From Fagopyrum homotropicum (taxonomy: Eukaryota > Streptophyta > Magnoliopsida > Caryophyllales > Polygonaceae): a DNA stretch of 64,000 nucleotides. The stretch is from contig BSWB01000004.1 in NCBI GenBank assembly GCA_033239125.1, positions 119,359,235 through 119,423,234 on the forward strand. The letters are read 5' to 3'. Every line of letters begins with the position of its first letter. Within the stretch, counting starts at the first letter, position 1. The notes under the pieces were generated by a model. It was not told the origin of the DNA, made no database searches, and saw nothing but the letters and a program-made list of their open reading frames with translations. Positions 1 through 11,571 of the stretch are shown here, piece by piece. The position numbers and the translations under genes are program-made.

Positions 1-1119
1 AGATATTCCAAGGAAGGAAGGAAGTTGAAGGAAGTTGGCTTTGAAGTTAAAGTTGAAGGCTTTTGAAGGAAGTTGTAAGGTTTTCTTAGATTGTTTGATT
101 ATTGTCTTTTGGTTTGTGATTGAGGATACAGTTTGCTGGTTGTTTGATTTGTTTGATTGTTTGATTGAGTGATTATTGAGACCTTTGTGTTAAGGATTTC
201 TTGTTTGGATATTGCTTTTCTTATATATTGATCATTGTTATCATGATGATGATTGGCTAAATTCTTGTGCGATTCTAGGGTGATTGGCTGAAGGTTGTGG
301 GAAAGACGATGAAAGAATGCGCCTTTACCTTAGTAGACCCTAAAAGCTCGAGCCAAACCTTAGTTGAACCTCACCTCGGTCGGTTCATAGAACATCTCGA
401 CCGATATCGGACATGAACTGAGCGAGGCGTGACCTTATCTGATCCATACTTGAGTTTAGGTTTTAGTTTGCCAAATCCTATTCTTGTTGAACCTTTTTTC
501 TTGTCCATACGCAAGCCTAGGATGAGACCTACCCGGTGATTCCTTTGCTTGTATACCTATGATGATGAGTGTTAGGTAATAAAGGTTTATCCTTTATTAG
601 GATTTGAGTGTGCGTTCATCCTACCTTTGTGAGTTAGACTGAGACTTACCCGGTAAAGGTCAGTTCTATCCCCTTAGGTGGTGTATTGGTTTGAGATTAT
701 AGTTCCTTTCCTTAGTTCCTTGAGACTTACCCGGTAAGAGGATCTTGGGTTTGGGATAGTGAGTGGTGAGACTTACCTGGTGATCTATTTACCTTCCCTT
801 GCAAACCTCAGCGTTGTCCACGTTATCCTTTCAGATCTTGAGTCGGATCCACAACTGGATGCTTTGATCTCTAGAATATGCATTCCTTTATCTGATTATT
901 ACATCATCGTTGGTACCTTTGCTTTGTTGCTTGCTTTTGATTGACAACCTGAATTGCCGTGCTTTGTTTCACCATAGTCCTTGTGTTTGACCCTGGAGTA
1001 TTTGTTGTCATTACAATTGATCCTTACACTGCGGGTTTGTATATTGTTTCAGGCTTATATTTTAGGTTGTAAATTTAAAGTTATATCGTTCACGATACAC
1101 ACACGTTTGAAAGCAAACA
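1..1119 (+). mobile_element. Partial LTR of an Athila-related retrotransposon (LTR I)
   Basis: The right part of this stretch aligns by eye, in order, with the end of the Athila-type solo LTR at 2797-4511: the block around a Leu-Thr-like 'cctttgcaaccctcaac', then 'acactgcgggtt', then a 'taaatttaaag' block, then a CA terminus at 1119. The two are clearly diverged, so this is a related but distinct family. The left end lies outside the window. At 1119 the sequence switches abruptly into minus-strand reverse transcriptase code, so the LTR was inserted into a chromovirus pol gene. It holds four copies of GAGACYTACCCGGT. Whether it is a solo LTR or the end of a full element cannot be seen. Confidence 0.6.
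521..783 (+). repeat. Four dispersed copies of GAGACYTACCCGGTRA in LTR I
   Basis: Copies lie near 523-540, 640-656, 722-738 and 768-783. The core GAGACTTACCCGGTAA is nearly invariant while the sequence between copies is not. The function is unknown; repeated motifs of this kind in an LTR are candidate factor-binding sites. Confidence 0.6.
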
Positions 1120-1560
1120 TCTTCGGCACATCCTCCTCTCTCACCCTTAGCTAGTGATACCCCAACCTCAAGTCGTTAAGTGAAAATACCGAGGCTCCCT
1201 ATAACTAGTCTAACAGATTGTCAATGCGCGGTAACGGGTAATTGTTCTTGATGGTGACTTTGTTCAACACCCGGTAACAATGCATAGCCTCAAAGATCCG
1301 TCCTTCTTCCTGACGAAGAGGACCGGTGCACCCCAAGGGGAAACGCTCGGGCGTATGAAACCTCTCTCGGTTAGCTCCTCGAGCTGCTTCCTCAGCTCTA
1401 CTATCTCGATCAGCGCCATGCGGTATGGAGCCTTGGAGATGGCCTCGTGCCGGGCTCCATCTCAATAGCAAAATCAACACTACTCTGCGGTGGTAGTCCG
1501 GGTGGCTCCCCGAAAACGTCCTCAAATTCGCATGCCACGGGAGTCTCCTCCAGCAATGGT
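1120..1560 (-). pseudogene. Ty3/gypsy reverse transcriptase, N-terminal half (broken)
   Basis: Read on the minus strand, this encodes the start of a gypsy reverse transcriptase. Recognisable pieces are FAIEMEPGTRP, then SVSPWGAPVLFV, then LNKVTIKNNYPLPRIDNLL, then the block leading to REEDVPK where LTR I (1-1119) interrupts it. At least two frameshifts are needed, and three in-frame TAG codons stand where the family has Gln (plus positions 1199-1201, 1205-1207, 1151-1153). The catalytic YVDD/FIDD part is beyond the insertion and outside the window. The order of motifs matches chromovirus-type pol. Confidence 0.8.
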
Positions 1561-1599
1561 CCCGCCTCCTCCTTCATGGCATAACAGTAGAAGGCCTCG

Positions 1600-2110
1600 C
1601 ATCCCTGCTTGATATGTCTCGCGGCTTGAACCGCGCTAATGACTGTACCGGCCTTTCCGAGGTCTCAACCTTGGAAAATCACTTCGTGACCCGTCTCTGT
1701 GGTGACCGTCACGGTCCTCCGGCTGATGTCCAAAATGACTCGATTGCGGTCCATCCAATCCATCCCTGTGATGACTTCTGCATACACTAAGTGCAAGACA
1801 TAGAAGTCGGCTAACCAATCACGGTTATCCAAACGAATGGGACAACAGTGTACCTCTCTGGTACCACTAACCCTACCTTTTGTCGGGCAACCCTACGATG
1901 AAGGGTCTTCCCTCTACCGTAACTAAGGACAACCTAGCTACACAATCATCAGATATAAAAGAGTGCATAGCACCCGTATCAAATAATACTCGGACCAGAA
2001 AACCGCAAATCTGAATAGTACCTGTGGATGCTGGCACTATTGGATCAACGATACTCCTCAACTTGAAAACCCTGGTCTGTGTGCCTCTGGTCTCAGTGGT
2101 GCCTCCACCA
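1600..2110 (-). pseudogene. Ty3/gypsy aspartic protease region
   Basis: Minus-strand code contains the retropepsin active-site motif VLFDTGAMHSFIS (about 1950-2000), preceded by a block around GTIQICGFLV. The Asp-Thr-Gly triad is intact here. It continues without a gap into the reverse transcriptase remnant at 1120-1560. Upstream (2060-2173) is a Gly/Arg/Gln-rich linker typical of the end of gag, but the zinc knuckle, the rest of gag and the primer binding site are missing because LTR A begins at 2174. Confidence 0.75.
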
Positions 2111-2796
2111 CGGCCCCTACCTCGGCCCTACCCTTACGCTGATCCTTGTGTACGAGCCTGACCCTGACCCCTCTGTAACACCCCATATTCTGAGAACTCG
2201 GGGAGTTACTGGTTAGGACCTCACAATGGGTCCCGACCTCGGTTTAACAACAACTTTACTAGGATCTTACAACAAGGCACAAATGTATTTAAAACAATTT
2301 CAAAACATATTATTTTTAATGTATGAATGTACACATGTGACAGCCTTACAAAACATATATATAGATACAAAAATGCATGCCGTATGGGAGACTTCCTGTC
2401 CCATCTAATGAATACTTGGACCCGGCTAACCATCCGTTCCGGATCTCTCTGCAACTATCTATCTCTACAAATCTACAACACGGATAAAACCGTTAGCTAA
2501 CATTCTATGCATAAGTATAAAGGTAAAAGCACAAACACACAACATACACAATCAACATGCAACACTCAATCCTTTTTTATTATCTTTTAATTAGGTGATA
2601 TGTCATTACTAATGATACTTATTTTGTGACACGAGGGATTCCCAAACCTCGCCCCTGTCCCCGTTTAACAACGCGGAATGGTACTAATGCATCTGACCGT
2701 CTACCTGACTGGGCTGGTCGCAGGGAACCTCCTAGACTCTCGCAAGAGCTAGGTAGATGATGTCACAACCCGTTATCATACACTTGGGTTAATTAC

Positions 2797-4511
2797 TGTT
2801 AGCATGAAATATTGTGATATATTAGGCACGTTTTCTAAGTGTATTTCATCCATATTGATAGTCATTGATTAAGCATTGATGCATTTGTGAGCTAGTTTGT
2901 CTATATTGTCGATATAGAGATCTACACAAGCTTTATGTTGATTGTAGGCAATTAAGAGCTATTTCCGAATGGATTGAGCGAGGATGGAGTTTGATTGAGC
3001 ATGTCCAAGGATTGAGGACATCTCTAGGAGCTAAGGAAGGTGCTAACTTGAAGAATATGCACGAGGAAAGGAAGAATTACGGTTTAGCTCTAAACCACGC
3101 TCTAAAATACGGCCGTACTACATTCCACGTTCAAGTCCACGACCGTGGAACCTTGGCAAGAGAAGCGTGGTTCATTCCAGCAACTTCTACGGCCGTGGAA
3201 AGATTGAAACAAACCGTGACAATTTCTCGCTCTAAATTACGGTCGTGGAACCCTTCCACGACCGTGATCTTGGCGATCTTTTACGCCATACTTTAAGCCA
3301 CGATCTTCTACGCAATTGGGCCGGGCTTATATTTTATCTTACACTATAAAAGGACGGGAGAAGAGAGATTCCGTCACCTTCACTTACGCCTAGACGCACT
3401 TCCGCTTACACTTGGATTTGCCCTAATTTCGCATTTTGGCGGAGATTGTGATTGAGAGATTTGCATTTTGCTATTGAGATTTCCGGATTGACGGAAGAGT
3501 TGAAGATTTGGAAGATTGTTCGTGAGAAGATTTCGCTTCTCATTTAGGTTTGATTTGAAGACGGATTGACATCCCGTTCTTCCTTCTTATCTAAGATTCG
3601 TGATTGTTTGTGTTATTCCAAATCTATTGACGTTATTGTTCTTGATTTGTGGATTTGAGATTGACTTGAAAGTTATTGAAGGTTTTCGAAAGTTTTCATC
3701 TTTCATTCTTTTAACCCTTGAATTTGATATCAATATGACTGTTGTTGGCTAAAACCCTTTAGCAATTCTAAGGTGAAGGGTTGATAGTTGTGGCTTAGAT
3801 TATGATAGATCGATCGTAAATAGATTGGATCCTGAGAGTTAGAGAGAATCGCCGACGAACCTAAACCACAGTCTGTTCTTGAGCTTCCACGGCCGTGGAA
3901 CTCAAGAACTATCCGTAATTTTGTGTTAGTTTACGAACTTGCTTTTACTTTAATCCAAAGTTAAAGATTTGCTTTAACTTAGTCTTGGCTTGCCTTTTCT
4001 AGGTGGTAGTGAAGCCTCAACAACCTCTACCTCGATTCTGAGTGTCACAACCTTAATCGGTTAAGTTTGTCTTGATCCTTGGATTACAAGTTTGGGTATT
4101 TGACGTTAATTCTCGCCTTTAGAACTTTTTTATACTGAAGCCTCAACAACCTTTATAGAGAGTGTCTTTTAGGTGGGTCATATAAGGTTTTTGGAACTTC
4201 ACCGTACGATTATCTTACATTCGCATACCTTTGCAACCCTCAACTCTGTCCTTATATCTTTAGTATATCTTGAATCGATTGCCACAGCTGGATATCTGGA
4301 TCTATAGGATTGTTGTTTTCCCAATATTTGAAAAGCTTCATACATTTACTTGCTTGAGAATTTACAAACTGAGTTTGTTCCCCCAAATCCCTGTGTTCGA
4401 TACTCTGGAATTCTTGCTCAACTATATCGATCCGTACACTGCGGGTTCGCTTGCTTTTATTCTAGTTTTATAAATTTAAAGCTTGATTGCACGCACGCTA
4501 AGTGGCGAACA
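2797..4511 (+). mobile_element. Athila-type solo LTR (G)
   Basis: It runs from TGTTAGCATGAAATATTG to GTGGCGAACA and matches the LTRs of element H in reverse orientation. ATTAC flanks it at 2792-2796 and 4512-4516. The empty site is visible in the paralogous LTR at about 13687-13700 (ACTTGGGTCAATTACGTAAA). No internal region is present, so this is a solo LTR left by recombination between two LTRs. Length is 1715 bp, against 1728 bp for H's complete LTR. It contains several CCACGGCCGTGG-type palindromes. Confidence 0.93.
3875..3909. repeat. 35-nt near-perfect palindrome centred on CACGGCCGTG
   Basis: The arms GTTCTTGAG and CTCAAGAAC enclose TTCCACGGCCGTGGAA. The same structure occurs at 35132-35166 and 45606-45640 in H's LTRs, so it is conserved in this LTR family. 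It could extrude as a hairpin or bind a dimeric protein. Confidence 0.85.
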
Positions 4512-4610
4512 ATTACGTAAATACTAAAGTCGGCCTAATCTGGTTTCGTTGTTTATCATAACTAACAAACACCACTCATACACATTACACTCATACAAGA
4601 AGCCACCTAA

Positions 4611-4628
4611 GTAAGTCCGTGGACTTAC
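4611..4628 (-). promoter_or_regulatory. Conserved hairpin with splice-donor consensus in LTR A
   Basis: GTAAGTCC-GT-GGACTTAC is an inverted repeat. On the minus strand, which is the element's coding strand, it reads AG|GTAAGT, a perfect plant 5' splice-site consensus. Equivalent hairpins occur in all other chromovirus-type LTRs of the window. Use as a donor is inference. Confidence 0.5.
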
Positions 4629-6261
4629 CTGAATCAGATCTCGACTTTCTAATTTGCAAATCGATGTGTACAGTAGGAATTCAGTGGCCTGTCAAAGGAG
4701 GCAAGTGTGTCAGCACACTTTCTAGGTGATCAGAAGTCTAAGACTTCTAAGATAGCAGGCCTTAATAGAACGGAATTGATTACAATATTAATATATGGTA
4801 AAATGACCATTTTACCCTTGGTCCCGAAACTTCTAAAAATTCCATAATTTATGTCTAAACTCTTATTTGAGACTAAAATGTCATATTCTAACTCTTAAAG
4901 ATGAGTTTGGTTACAAACTGGCAATTGACACATTCTTCTTATTTTCCGAATGATCGTTAAGGTACAACTTCGGCTTCAAATATAAAATTCAAATAATAAT
5001 ATAAAAATTCCGAAATAATTCTCTAGATTATTTATGAAATCTAATCTACTCCTAGGAGCAAGAATTTCTTAAAACTGTTCAACCATCACTTCTACAAAAA
5101 TTTCCATAGTTGGTTACAACACTTAACAAACAACACATTGTCTTAACTTTGGAAAATCATAACTCCTAAACTACTCGCTGGATTTATCCCAAATTTTGAT
5201 ATGTTCTACTATAAAATCTTATCTATATTATATCCAAAATTCAGCCACAAAGGAGATCAAAATCCTATTTAAAACTATCTCACAAAACCGAATTTCAGCA
5301 CAACAGAAAAACTGCTTACGACTCAATCTTTGAAAAATCATAAATCCCAAACCACTCACTGGGTCTTCTCAAATTTTAATATGTTCTACAACAATATGTC
5401 AACTATATCATATCCAAAATTCAAGCCCAACGGAGATCAAGAGCTTATTCAAAACCATCTCACAAAACAACATCACTTGTTGTTTTCCCCAACACTCAGC
5501 ACATATAAAAAAACTGCATGAGGTGTCAAATTTGGAACACCATAACTCTCAAACCGTAGCTCCGATTCCTCTCAAATTTTAGTATGATGCACTATGAAAT
5601 ACCTTCTATAACATATCCGAAAATTAGCCTAAAATATGAAGTCTAACTTACCCAAATCTGACCCGAAGATGACTGTTTGTCACTTTCGAAAATTTCAGAA
5701 AACACCTCAGCTCTTCAAGCTGTCTTCCAAGGCTGTTAGGGGCGGATTGATGACACAAAGGCTACCCACATCAGCATATATATATATATTAAGGATCAAT
5801 CAAAGAGAAGGACCAAGGAAGGACGGAGTTGGATCTTACTCGATTCTATGACTCGAAGGCATGAGAAAGACAACCCAAGGCTGTTGCGGATAAGACTTGG
5901 GCTCCTCGCATCAGTGGTCTGCTGGATCGACAGAATAGAAGCAGCAGTCTGGGTTCCAGTTCAGTTCGACAGAAGGAGAAGTACTCGGTTCTGGGTGCCG
6001 GTTTGAGTCGACCAAAGAGACCAAGCCGATCCTGCTGCGTGGTTGCGATATTGGAGACGAAGGGGCTCGTCCTGGTGCTGTGGTTGCTTTTAGGTCGCGA
6101 GGTCATGTTCTTCAGTCCGAATCGTTTAGCCACGTTGTAGGATCTATGTGTCGGTTGTGCGAGAAAGGTCAGAGTTCAGCGGAAGACGTGAGAGAGGCAA
6201 CTCTAGAGGGGAACGAGATCTTACCGGCGCTCCTGTCTCGAAGGGAACATGCGGCTGATGC

Positions 6262-6345
6262 TGCGTCGGACGGTTATTGTGGCTGCTGTTGCGTTGGACG
6301 GTTGTTGTGGCTGCTGTTGCGTTGGACGGTTGTTGGGGGCTGCTG
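6262..6345. repeat. Short tandem repeat in LTR A
   Basis: About three copies of a roughly 30-bp unit containing GTTGCGTTGGACGGTTGTTG. It lies in the part of the LTR nearest the element's start. Small open frames over it are a by-product of the repeat. Confidence 0.7.
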
Positions 6346-6751
6346 TCTATCGTGCAGAAGGAGAGGAAGGAGGAGGTACGGCTGAAGGTTGTTGTTGCTA
6401 ATTAGATTAGGATTTAATTAGGTTAGGTTAAAATTAATTAAAGAGATGGTTAGGGTAAAGATTTAGGGTGTGGCCTGGATGTAAATGTCATTGGGCCGGG
6501 TCTGTTGGGCCTGCTCATCTAACTAAGATGGGATGATAAATAAATCGTCACTCGCACGGAACCGCTCTTCGCTTTAAAATATACGGAATTATTATACGGG
6601 TTACATAATTATCATTTTATGTGAATCAAGGTCACATAAAATGATAGAATTTAATATTTTTTTTATTTAATTTAAAAAGAATCAAGGTTGGCGGGTTGGA
6701 ATCCGGTCTGATCGGGTTTTAAACGGAATAATAAATTTTCCGGGTATTACA

Positions 6752-7516
6752 TCAGTGACCCCTTAAACCGGCACCCAGGACCGAGTAAATTTTAAAATTT
6801 CCGGTGACACTACCTCGAACCGTCCTCCTCCAATATTGGGCCTGATCCCGGAATAACGTCTTGACTATCTCCACCCGTGTCTCCTTTGGGCAACGGATCG
6901 CCTCTAGGTCAGACTTCACGTGCCCAATCTAGTGCTCGACCTCTAACCCTACCTTCCCATCGAATTAGGGTACATGATGTTTGTTGAAAGCCTTCAACCA
7001 TGAATCAGGTCTCGGTGACCTTAGCTCATCTCTCGCCCTAACAACACATTAACTGGCTCAGGTTCCACTATCCCTGGAGCAACTATCTCTGGTACATCTA
7101 TCTCTAGTGCAACCCTTACTTGAGTCACCCTCTACGAGACCTCAACTGACCTTGCAGGTGCAGGTGGTAAGGGAGGTGGTGCTCCTGCCCTAAATGCCTC
7201 CTCGACCTGTTGAACATAGTCTCTAAACACGGACGTCGCGATAGATGCTCCCCCAGTCCTAGTAGATGGAGAAATCTATGTCCCAGACCTCACAATTGTC
7301 CCATCTCTAGCCTCGGGAGTGATGTTGTCTACGACGTCCTCCACGGGAACCTCAGCTGCAAGCAGGTCCATAACTGGTGGGTCTGCAATGGGAATACGTC
7401 CCCGACCTCTCGCTTCTAGAGGCCCCCCTACTCGTCCCCGTCTCGGGATGGTAGGAGGAAGAGGGGGTCTACCCCTTGGCGGGTCCTACGTACACGGTAG
7501 CTCTCGTGCGTACCAT
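6752..7516 (-). pseudogene. Ty3/gypsy gag remnant, internally deleted element B
   Basis: Minus-strand code begins with an ATG at 7516 (MVRTRATVYVG...) resembling the gag start of element F. At about 6800-7000 it contains a capsid-like stretch with ETRVEIVKTLF and AQYW, matching the retrotransposon gag pattern of an Arg-Val-rich helix followed by an aromatic pair. Then comes a polypurine tract immediately before LTR A (6752-6770). Protease, reverse transcriptase and integrase are absent, so the element lost almost all of gag-pol. Stops and frameshifts break what remains. Confidence 0.6.
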
Positions 7517-7909
7517 CAGATAGTGTATGGGTTATTATTTATTTATGAATATTTATGTAATAACTTACGTTCTCGATACGGTGAAAACTTTAGAAGCATA
7601 ATAATAAGCATGAACCAAACATACAACAAGGCATAACAAGCCCAAAACATCCTAAGGCCACATATATAACTATGTACATATAGATCCAAAAACATCCTAA
7701 GTCTATATATATATATATAACTATACATATACATATATCAAATCTAAAAATCTACATTGCCGAGGTCTGTGGAAAGAGTGGTTGTCCCGTACATTCTAAC
7801 CCAAACCCGACTTATGCACATGATTTTGAAAATAAAAAGTCTAAACCCGTGTGAGATCTGTTTATTCCTTATTCGGCCTTTAGAAGATTGCGAGTGGCAT
7901 TGTTGTCAA

Positions 7910-7927
7910 CCTAGGGATCTGATACCA
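7910..7927 (-). promoter_or_regulatory. Primer binding site (initiator Met tRNA type), element B
   Basis: The minus strand reads TGGTATCAGATCCCTAGG just downstream of the LTR end at 7931. TGGTATCAGA is complementary to the 3' end of initiator methionine tRNA, the usual primer of plant chromoviruses. Confidence 0.85.
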
Positions 7928-7930
7928 TAT

Positions 7931-9997
7931 TGTAACACCCTGAATCCGCGGGGACTCGGGATGAAACGGGTGGAGACCTCAAAATTGGTCCCGACCCTTA
8001 GTTTGACAATAGTTTCATCGGAACTTTACAACAAGACACAAATAAAGGCCAATACTCAAAGTGTTTATAATGTATGCGGGAGAAAACTGAAAGTAAAGGT
8101 ACAACGTGGAAACTCAGCCGAGCTCTCAAAACGACACAACTCCAAAACATAATTAAAAAAACGTATAACATAAAACTATGATCCACAACAACAAAAGATA
8201 TTAACGTCCCCGTCCTATAATGTACGGAGACCCCGACTGCCCACTCCTCCATCTCACTCGACGGCATCCCTAACCTGCAGGGCATCTACACAATCGGTTT
8301 AAAACCGTTAGCAAATAATCGAGGTATTAGAGTCAAGGTGAAAGGAAAAAACACAAGTAAATCATTATAACACGGAACATGCTCTAAGCACACAAGTCAA
8401 ATTTATTATCTTTATTATTAAGTCATATCCCGTTCTAATTCAAACTAAGTTTGAGACACGAGAATCCCCGAAACTCGCCTCGGTCCCTACTTACCGGCAA
8501 GGAATGGTATTGATGCATCCGACCATCTACCGCCCGGGCTAGTCGCCGAGAACCTCCTATCTCTCACGAGAGCAAGGCAATGATGTCACCACCCGTTATT
8601 ATACACTTGGGCCAAGATATAAATATATGTTAGTGGTCCTATTTCCGTTTAGTTGCTATAACATAAACAATAAACACGCACCACCAAACACGCATCAACG
8701 CTAATACAAGGAAAACGAGCTAAGTAAGTCCGGAAACTTACCTCATCCCAAACGCTAACTCACAAAAGACTCTCGCTTCCCTAGGAAAGAAGCCCACAAC
8801 CTGCTCACAAGAAGATATACATATCAACAACTCACTCCACTCAAGAAGTCTTAGACTTCTACACAAATGATCTATGCAAGATCATTTTACTCTCATTTTA
8901 GGACCACATCCTAAAAACCAAGATATTCACAACACTCTCAACATAATGAAAAATCTCACAACAACCTATTACCTCACATGATCAAACACCACAACCAAGA
9001 ATGAGCAACCTAGCTAAGGAGGTCCAACATGCTCATCAAACACAAATCCATGATATTCCGTCAAGCCTTAAGGGCTCCTAGGTTCACAAGCACTAGATGG
9101 TATTCACAACTACCCTAGGTCCATCCTAGGCATGCTACTACCATGATACAACCTCATAACTTAGAAAGGAACGAAGAGGGAAGGGAGAAGAGAAGCCTAC
9201 TATTGTAGAAACGCAACCTCGGAGTCAAGCTGGCGCGACAACGGACACCTGTCACCGCCCCCACGGGTCATGTGCTTCCCTGCAGTTGTCCGGCGTCCTG
9301 GCGCCGCCCCTGCGGCGGTTTGGTGCCACCCCTGCGGTGACCTCATGCCGCCCCTGCTGCTCTGAAGATCCGCCCCCGCGGTTGAACGGTAGAAGGTCGT
9401 CTTCTTCGTCTTCGACTGTGGTTCTTGAGCTCCAAAGGCCTCCTCTTCTTGTTGGGTCTTCTCTAACTACCAACAACTGAATCTGAACTCTTCTCCATGA
9501 CTTAATCGTTTAAGAACACATGCATGAAAAGGAATAAAAGAAATCTTCCTCAAGAGCTTCATCCATGGCAATGGATGTAGGAGAGGAGAAGAAGGAGTTA
9601 AGCATCAAGGAAGATGAAGGGAGGGAGAAGGAGTAGCTTACCAAACCGGATCTAAGTCTCCTACACTACAACAAAGAGCTTCAAAGGTAAGGATGGAGGA
9701 AGATGAAGCACAAGAGAGGAAGAGTGGGAAAATGAACGTGAATGAGAAAGAGTGAAGAGAGAGAGAAAGGTGAGCTTGAAAAAGGGAGGGGAAAACAAAG
9801 GGTCAGATGTCCCACTTGTCTTCTCACTCAAGGAACTGAGGGGTCGAAATGAAAAAGGTGGATTAACGAAGGGTCGGTCCCGGATTTTGGAATAAATCCG
9901 GACACTCAGCATCCCGTGCCTGCGGGAAGACTGAGCCGCACATGTGGAAAGATCGAAAAACTGCACAAAAGCCGGAAAAAAAATTCCGGATATTACA
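7931..9997 (-). mobile_element. LTR B, 5' LTR of the deleted element B
   Basis: It spans TGTAACACCCTGAATCC to GGATATTACA on the plus strand. The primer binding site at its left end makes it the 5' LTR of a minus-strand element. It is clearly diverged from LTR A, which sits at the other end of the same internal remnant, so the two LTRs are not a normal pair. It has its own version of the splice-donor hairpin at 8724-8741 and the AGTCTTAGACTT palindrome near 8850. I see no gene in it. Confidence 0.8.
9286..9365. repeat. GC-rich short repeat in LTR B
   Basis: Three imperfect copies of a unit built on GCCGCCCCTGCGG lie in an otherwise AT-rich LTR. Open frames over it on both strands follow from the composition and are not called as genes. 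Confidence 0.6.
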
Positions 9998-10196
9998 AAA
10001 GGGACATATGAAACGAACGTCCTTTTACGCAATACTAACACATAACATCCAACCATTGATTTCAGAGACTAGTTGCTCTAGATTATATTGATTGCATAAT
10101 ATTTACAAGCTATATGAATTAGGGAAGTTTAAACTCATAAGGAGGAATTCCAAACCCCTTTGCTTAATCTAGAACAATAAGATAGAAGAAGCATCT
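9998..10196. other. Unassigned spacer between LTR B and LTR C
   Basis: About 200 bp that I could not relate to any other part of the window. It carries no convincing coding, repeat or hairpin signal. It may be older host or element sequence into which the neighbouring pieces inserted. Confidence 0.4.
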
Positions 10197-11571
10197 TGTA
10201 ACGCCCCAAATTCTTAGAACTCGGAGAGCTACAGGTTAGGACCTCACAGTGGGTCCCGACCTTAGTTTGACAATGCTTTCCCTAGAATCATACAACAAGG
10301 AACAAATAAGAAAACCGAGGGTTTAATGTCATGAATGAAGTAACATGATACTAACATCCAACAACATACTTATAAATAAATACTATAATAGAATTATCCA
10401 ACCCCATTCTAGGGAGTACGGAAACCCGGTTGACCACTACTTCCAGATAGCTCAGCCGCTACTCTAACCTATGGTAAGTCTATCTAACAAAAATAAACAA
10501 CCATTAGCTAGCTATCCAAAAGTTAGAAAAATGATAATAGCACACACACACACATAATACTAAAATAAAACACTCATCATGCTTTCAGAGAATTCCATTT
10601 ATTATCTTTAATTAACTCATTCACTTTACTAATGCAACTTATTTTTGTGACACGAGGGATTCCCAAACCTCACAACCTCCCCCATGTAACCAACAGGAGT
10701 GGATCCGATGCACCTCCCCGTTTACCTACCTGCTATGGGTATAGAGAATCTCCAAGCTTCCGGAGAATTAGGTAGTTATACATATGCTTGGGCCATATAA
10801 TAATAAGGTCGTCATATACATGTTATACTTATTAAGCACATAAGCACACATAACCATCATCATTCAACTAACATCTAGAAGCCAACTAAGTAAGTCCAAA
10901 GGACTTACTTGAATCAAATCTAAACTCTCGAAATCTCAACTCGGTCTGCAACCGTAGAAACTCAACCACCTGTTATAGAAGCCAAGTCGATCAATAATGT
11001 ATCCCACTCTCTTAGAAGTCTCCAACTTCTATGATACTCAAATCTATCATAAGAGAAATTACCGAAATACCAAATAAGAGTAAAAATAATATTTTACCCC
11101 TGAGTCTCAAAACCCTAAAAATATTCCTAGAATATTTATAAAACTTCCTATGAAATCAAAAACCACAATATAAAACCCACAAGAAAGATCTAATTTAGTT
11201 GGAAGATTTTCCACTTCTTAATTCTCATGAAAACTCACTAAGGGTCCCACTTTAGCTTAACAAAAAAGCCCTCGTACAAAAATTCTAAAGAAAATCTCTC
11301 AACCTTCTTTGCTATGCACTCTACTCATACCAGCTAAGAAGAAATCTCCAAATCCACAGTCCACCACTCTTACACAAAATCCTCAAGTTGCTTCAACCAC
11401 ACCTAAATTCCATAATTAGCCAAAATCTCCTCTGGTGGGAAACTACCCAACTATCCTACTTTGGGACACTATAACTCCAAATCCAACCGTTGGATCGTTC
11501 CCAAATTTTAATACACAAAACTAACCACATCTACCTACAACATATCAAAAATTCAATGGTGGATGATTACT
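10197..11571 (-). mobile_element. LTR C, truncated chromovirus-type LTR
   Basis: It starts TGTAACGCCCCAAATTCTT and follows the LTRs of element E block by block, including a splice-donor hairpin at 10890-10908, for about 1.4 kb. It stops near 11571, where LINE coding sequence begins. The rest of this LTR should lie beyond the right edge of the window. It is therefore the oldest recognisable layer of the nest that occupies 11572-64000. The exact breakpoint is uncertain by some tens of bases. Confidence 0.7.

Larger units (their letters stand above)
2174..6751 (-). mobile_element. LTR A, chromovirus-type LTR interrupted by a solo LTR
   Basis: On the plus strand it starts TGTAACACCCC and ends GGGTATTACA; the element reads on the minus strand. 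It is a close relative of the LTRs of element E, with colinear blocks over its whole length once the insert at 2797-4516 is removed. A polypurine tract lies directly outside its right end (complement of tcagtgaccccttaaa), so it is the 3' LTR of whatever lies to its right. Its left end abuts a gag linker with no primer binding site, so the two sides come from different elements or a recombination. The remainder is non-coding. Confidence 0.8.

Noticed and set aside
759..944. 61-codon plus-strand frame in LTR I
   Set aside because: It lies in LTR sequence, has no family likeness, and the related solo LTR does not preserve it.
7543..8285. Several short frames on both strands around the B primer site
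   Set aside because: They cross the LTR/primer-site boundary and are AT-rich; none matches gag or pol.
9252..9480. Opposing 64- to 74-codon frames in LTR B
   Set aside because: They follow from the GC-rich short repeat; neither strand has recognisable protein features.
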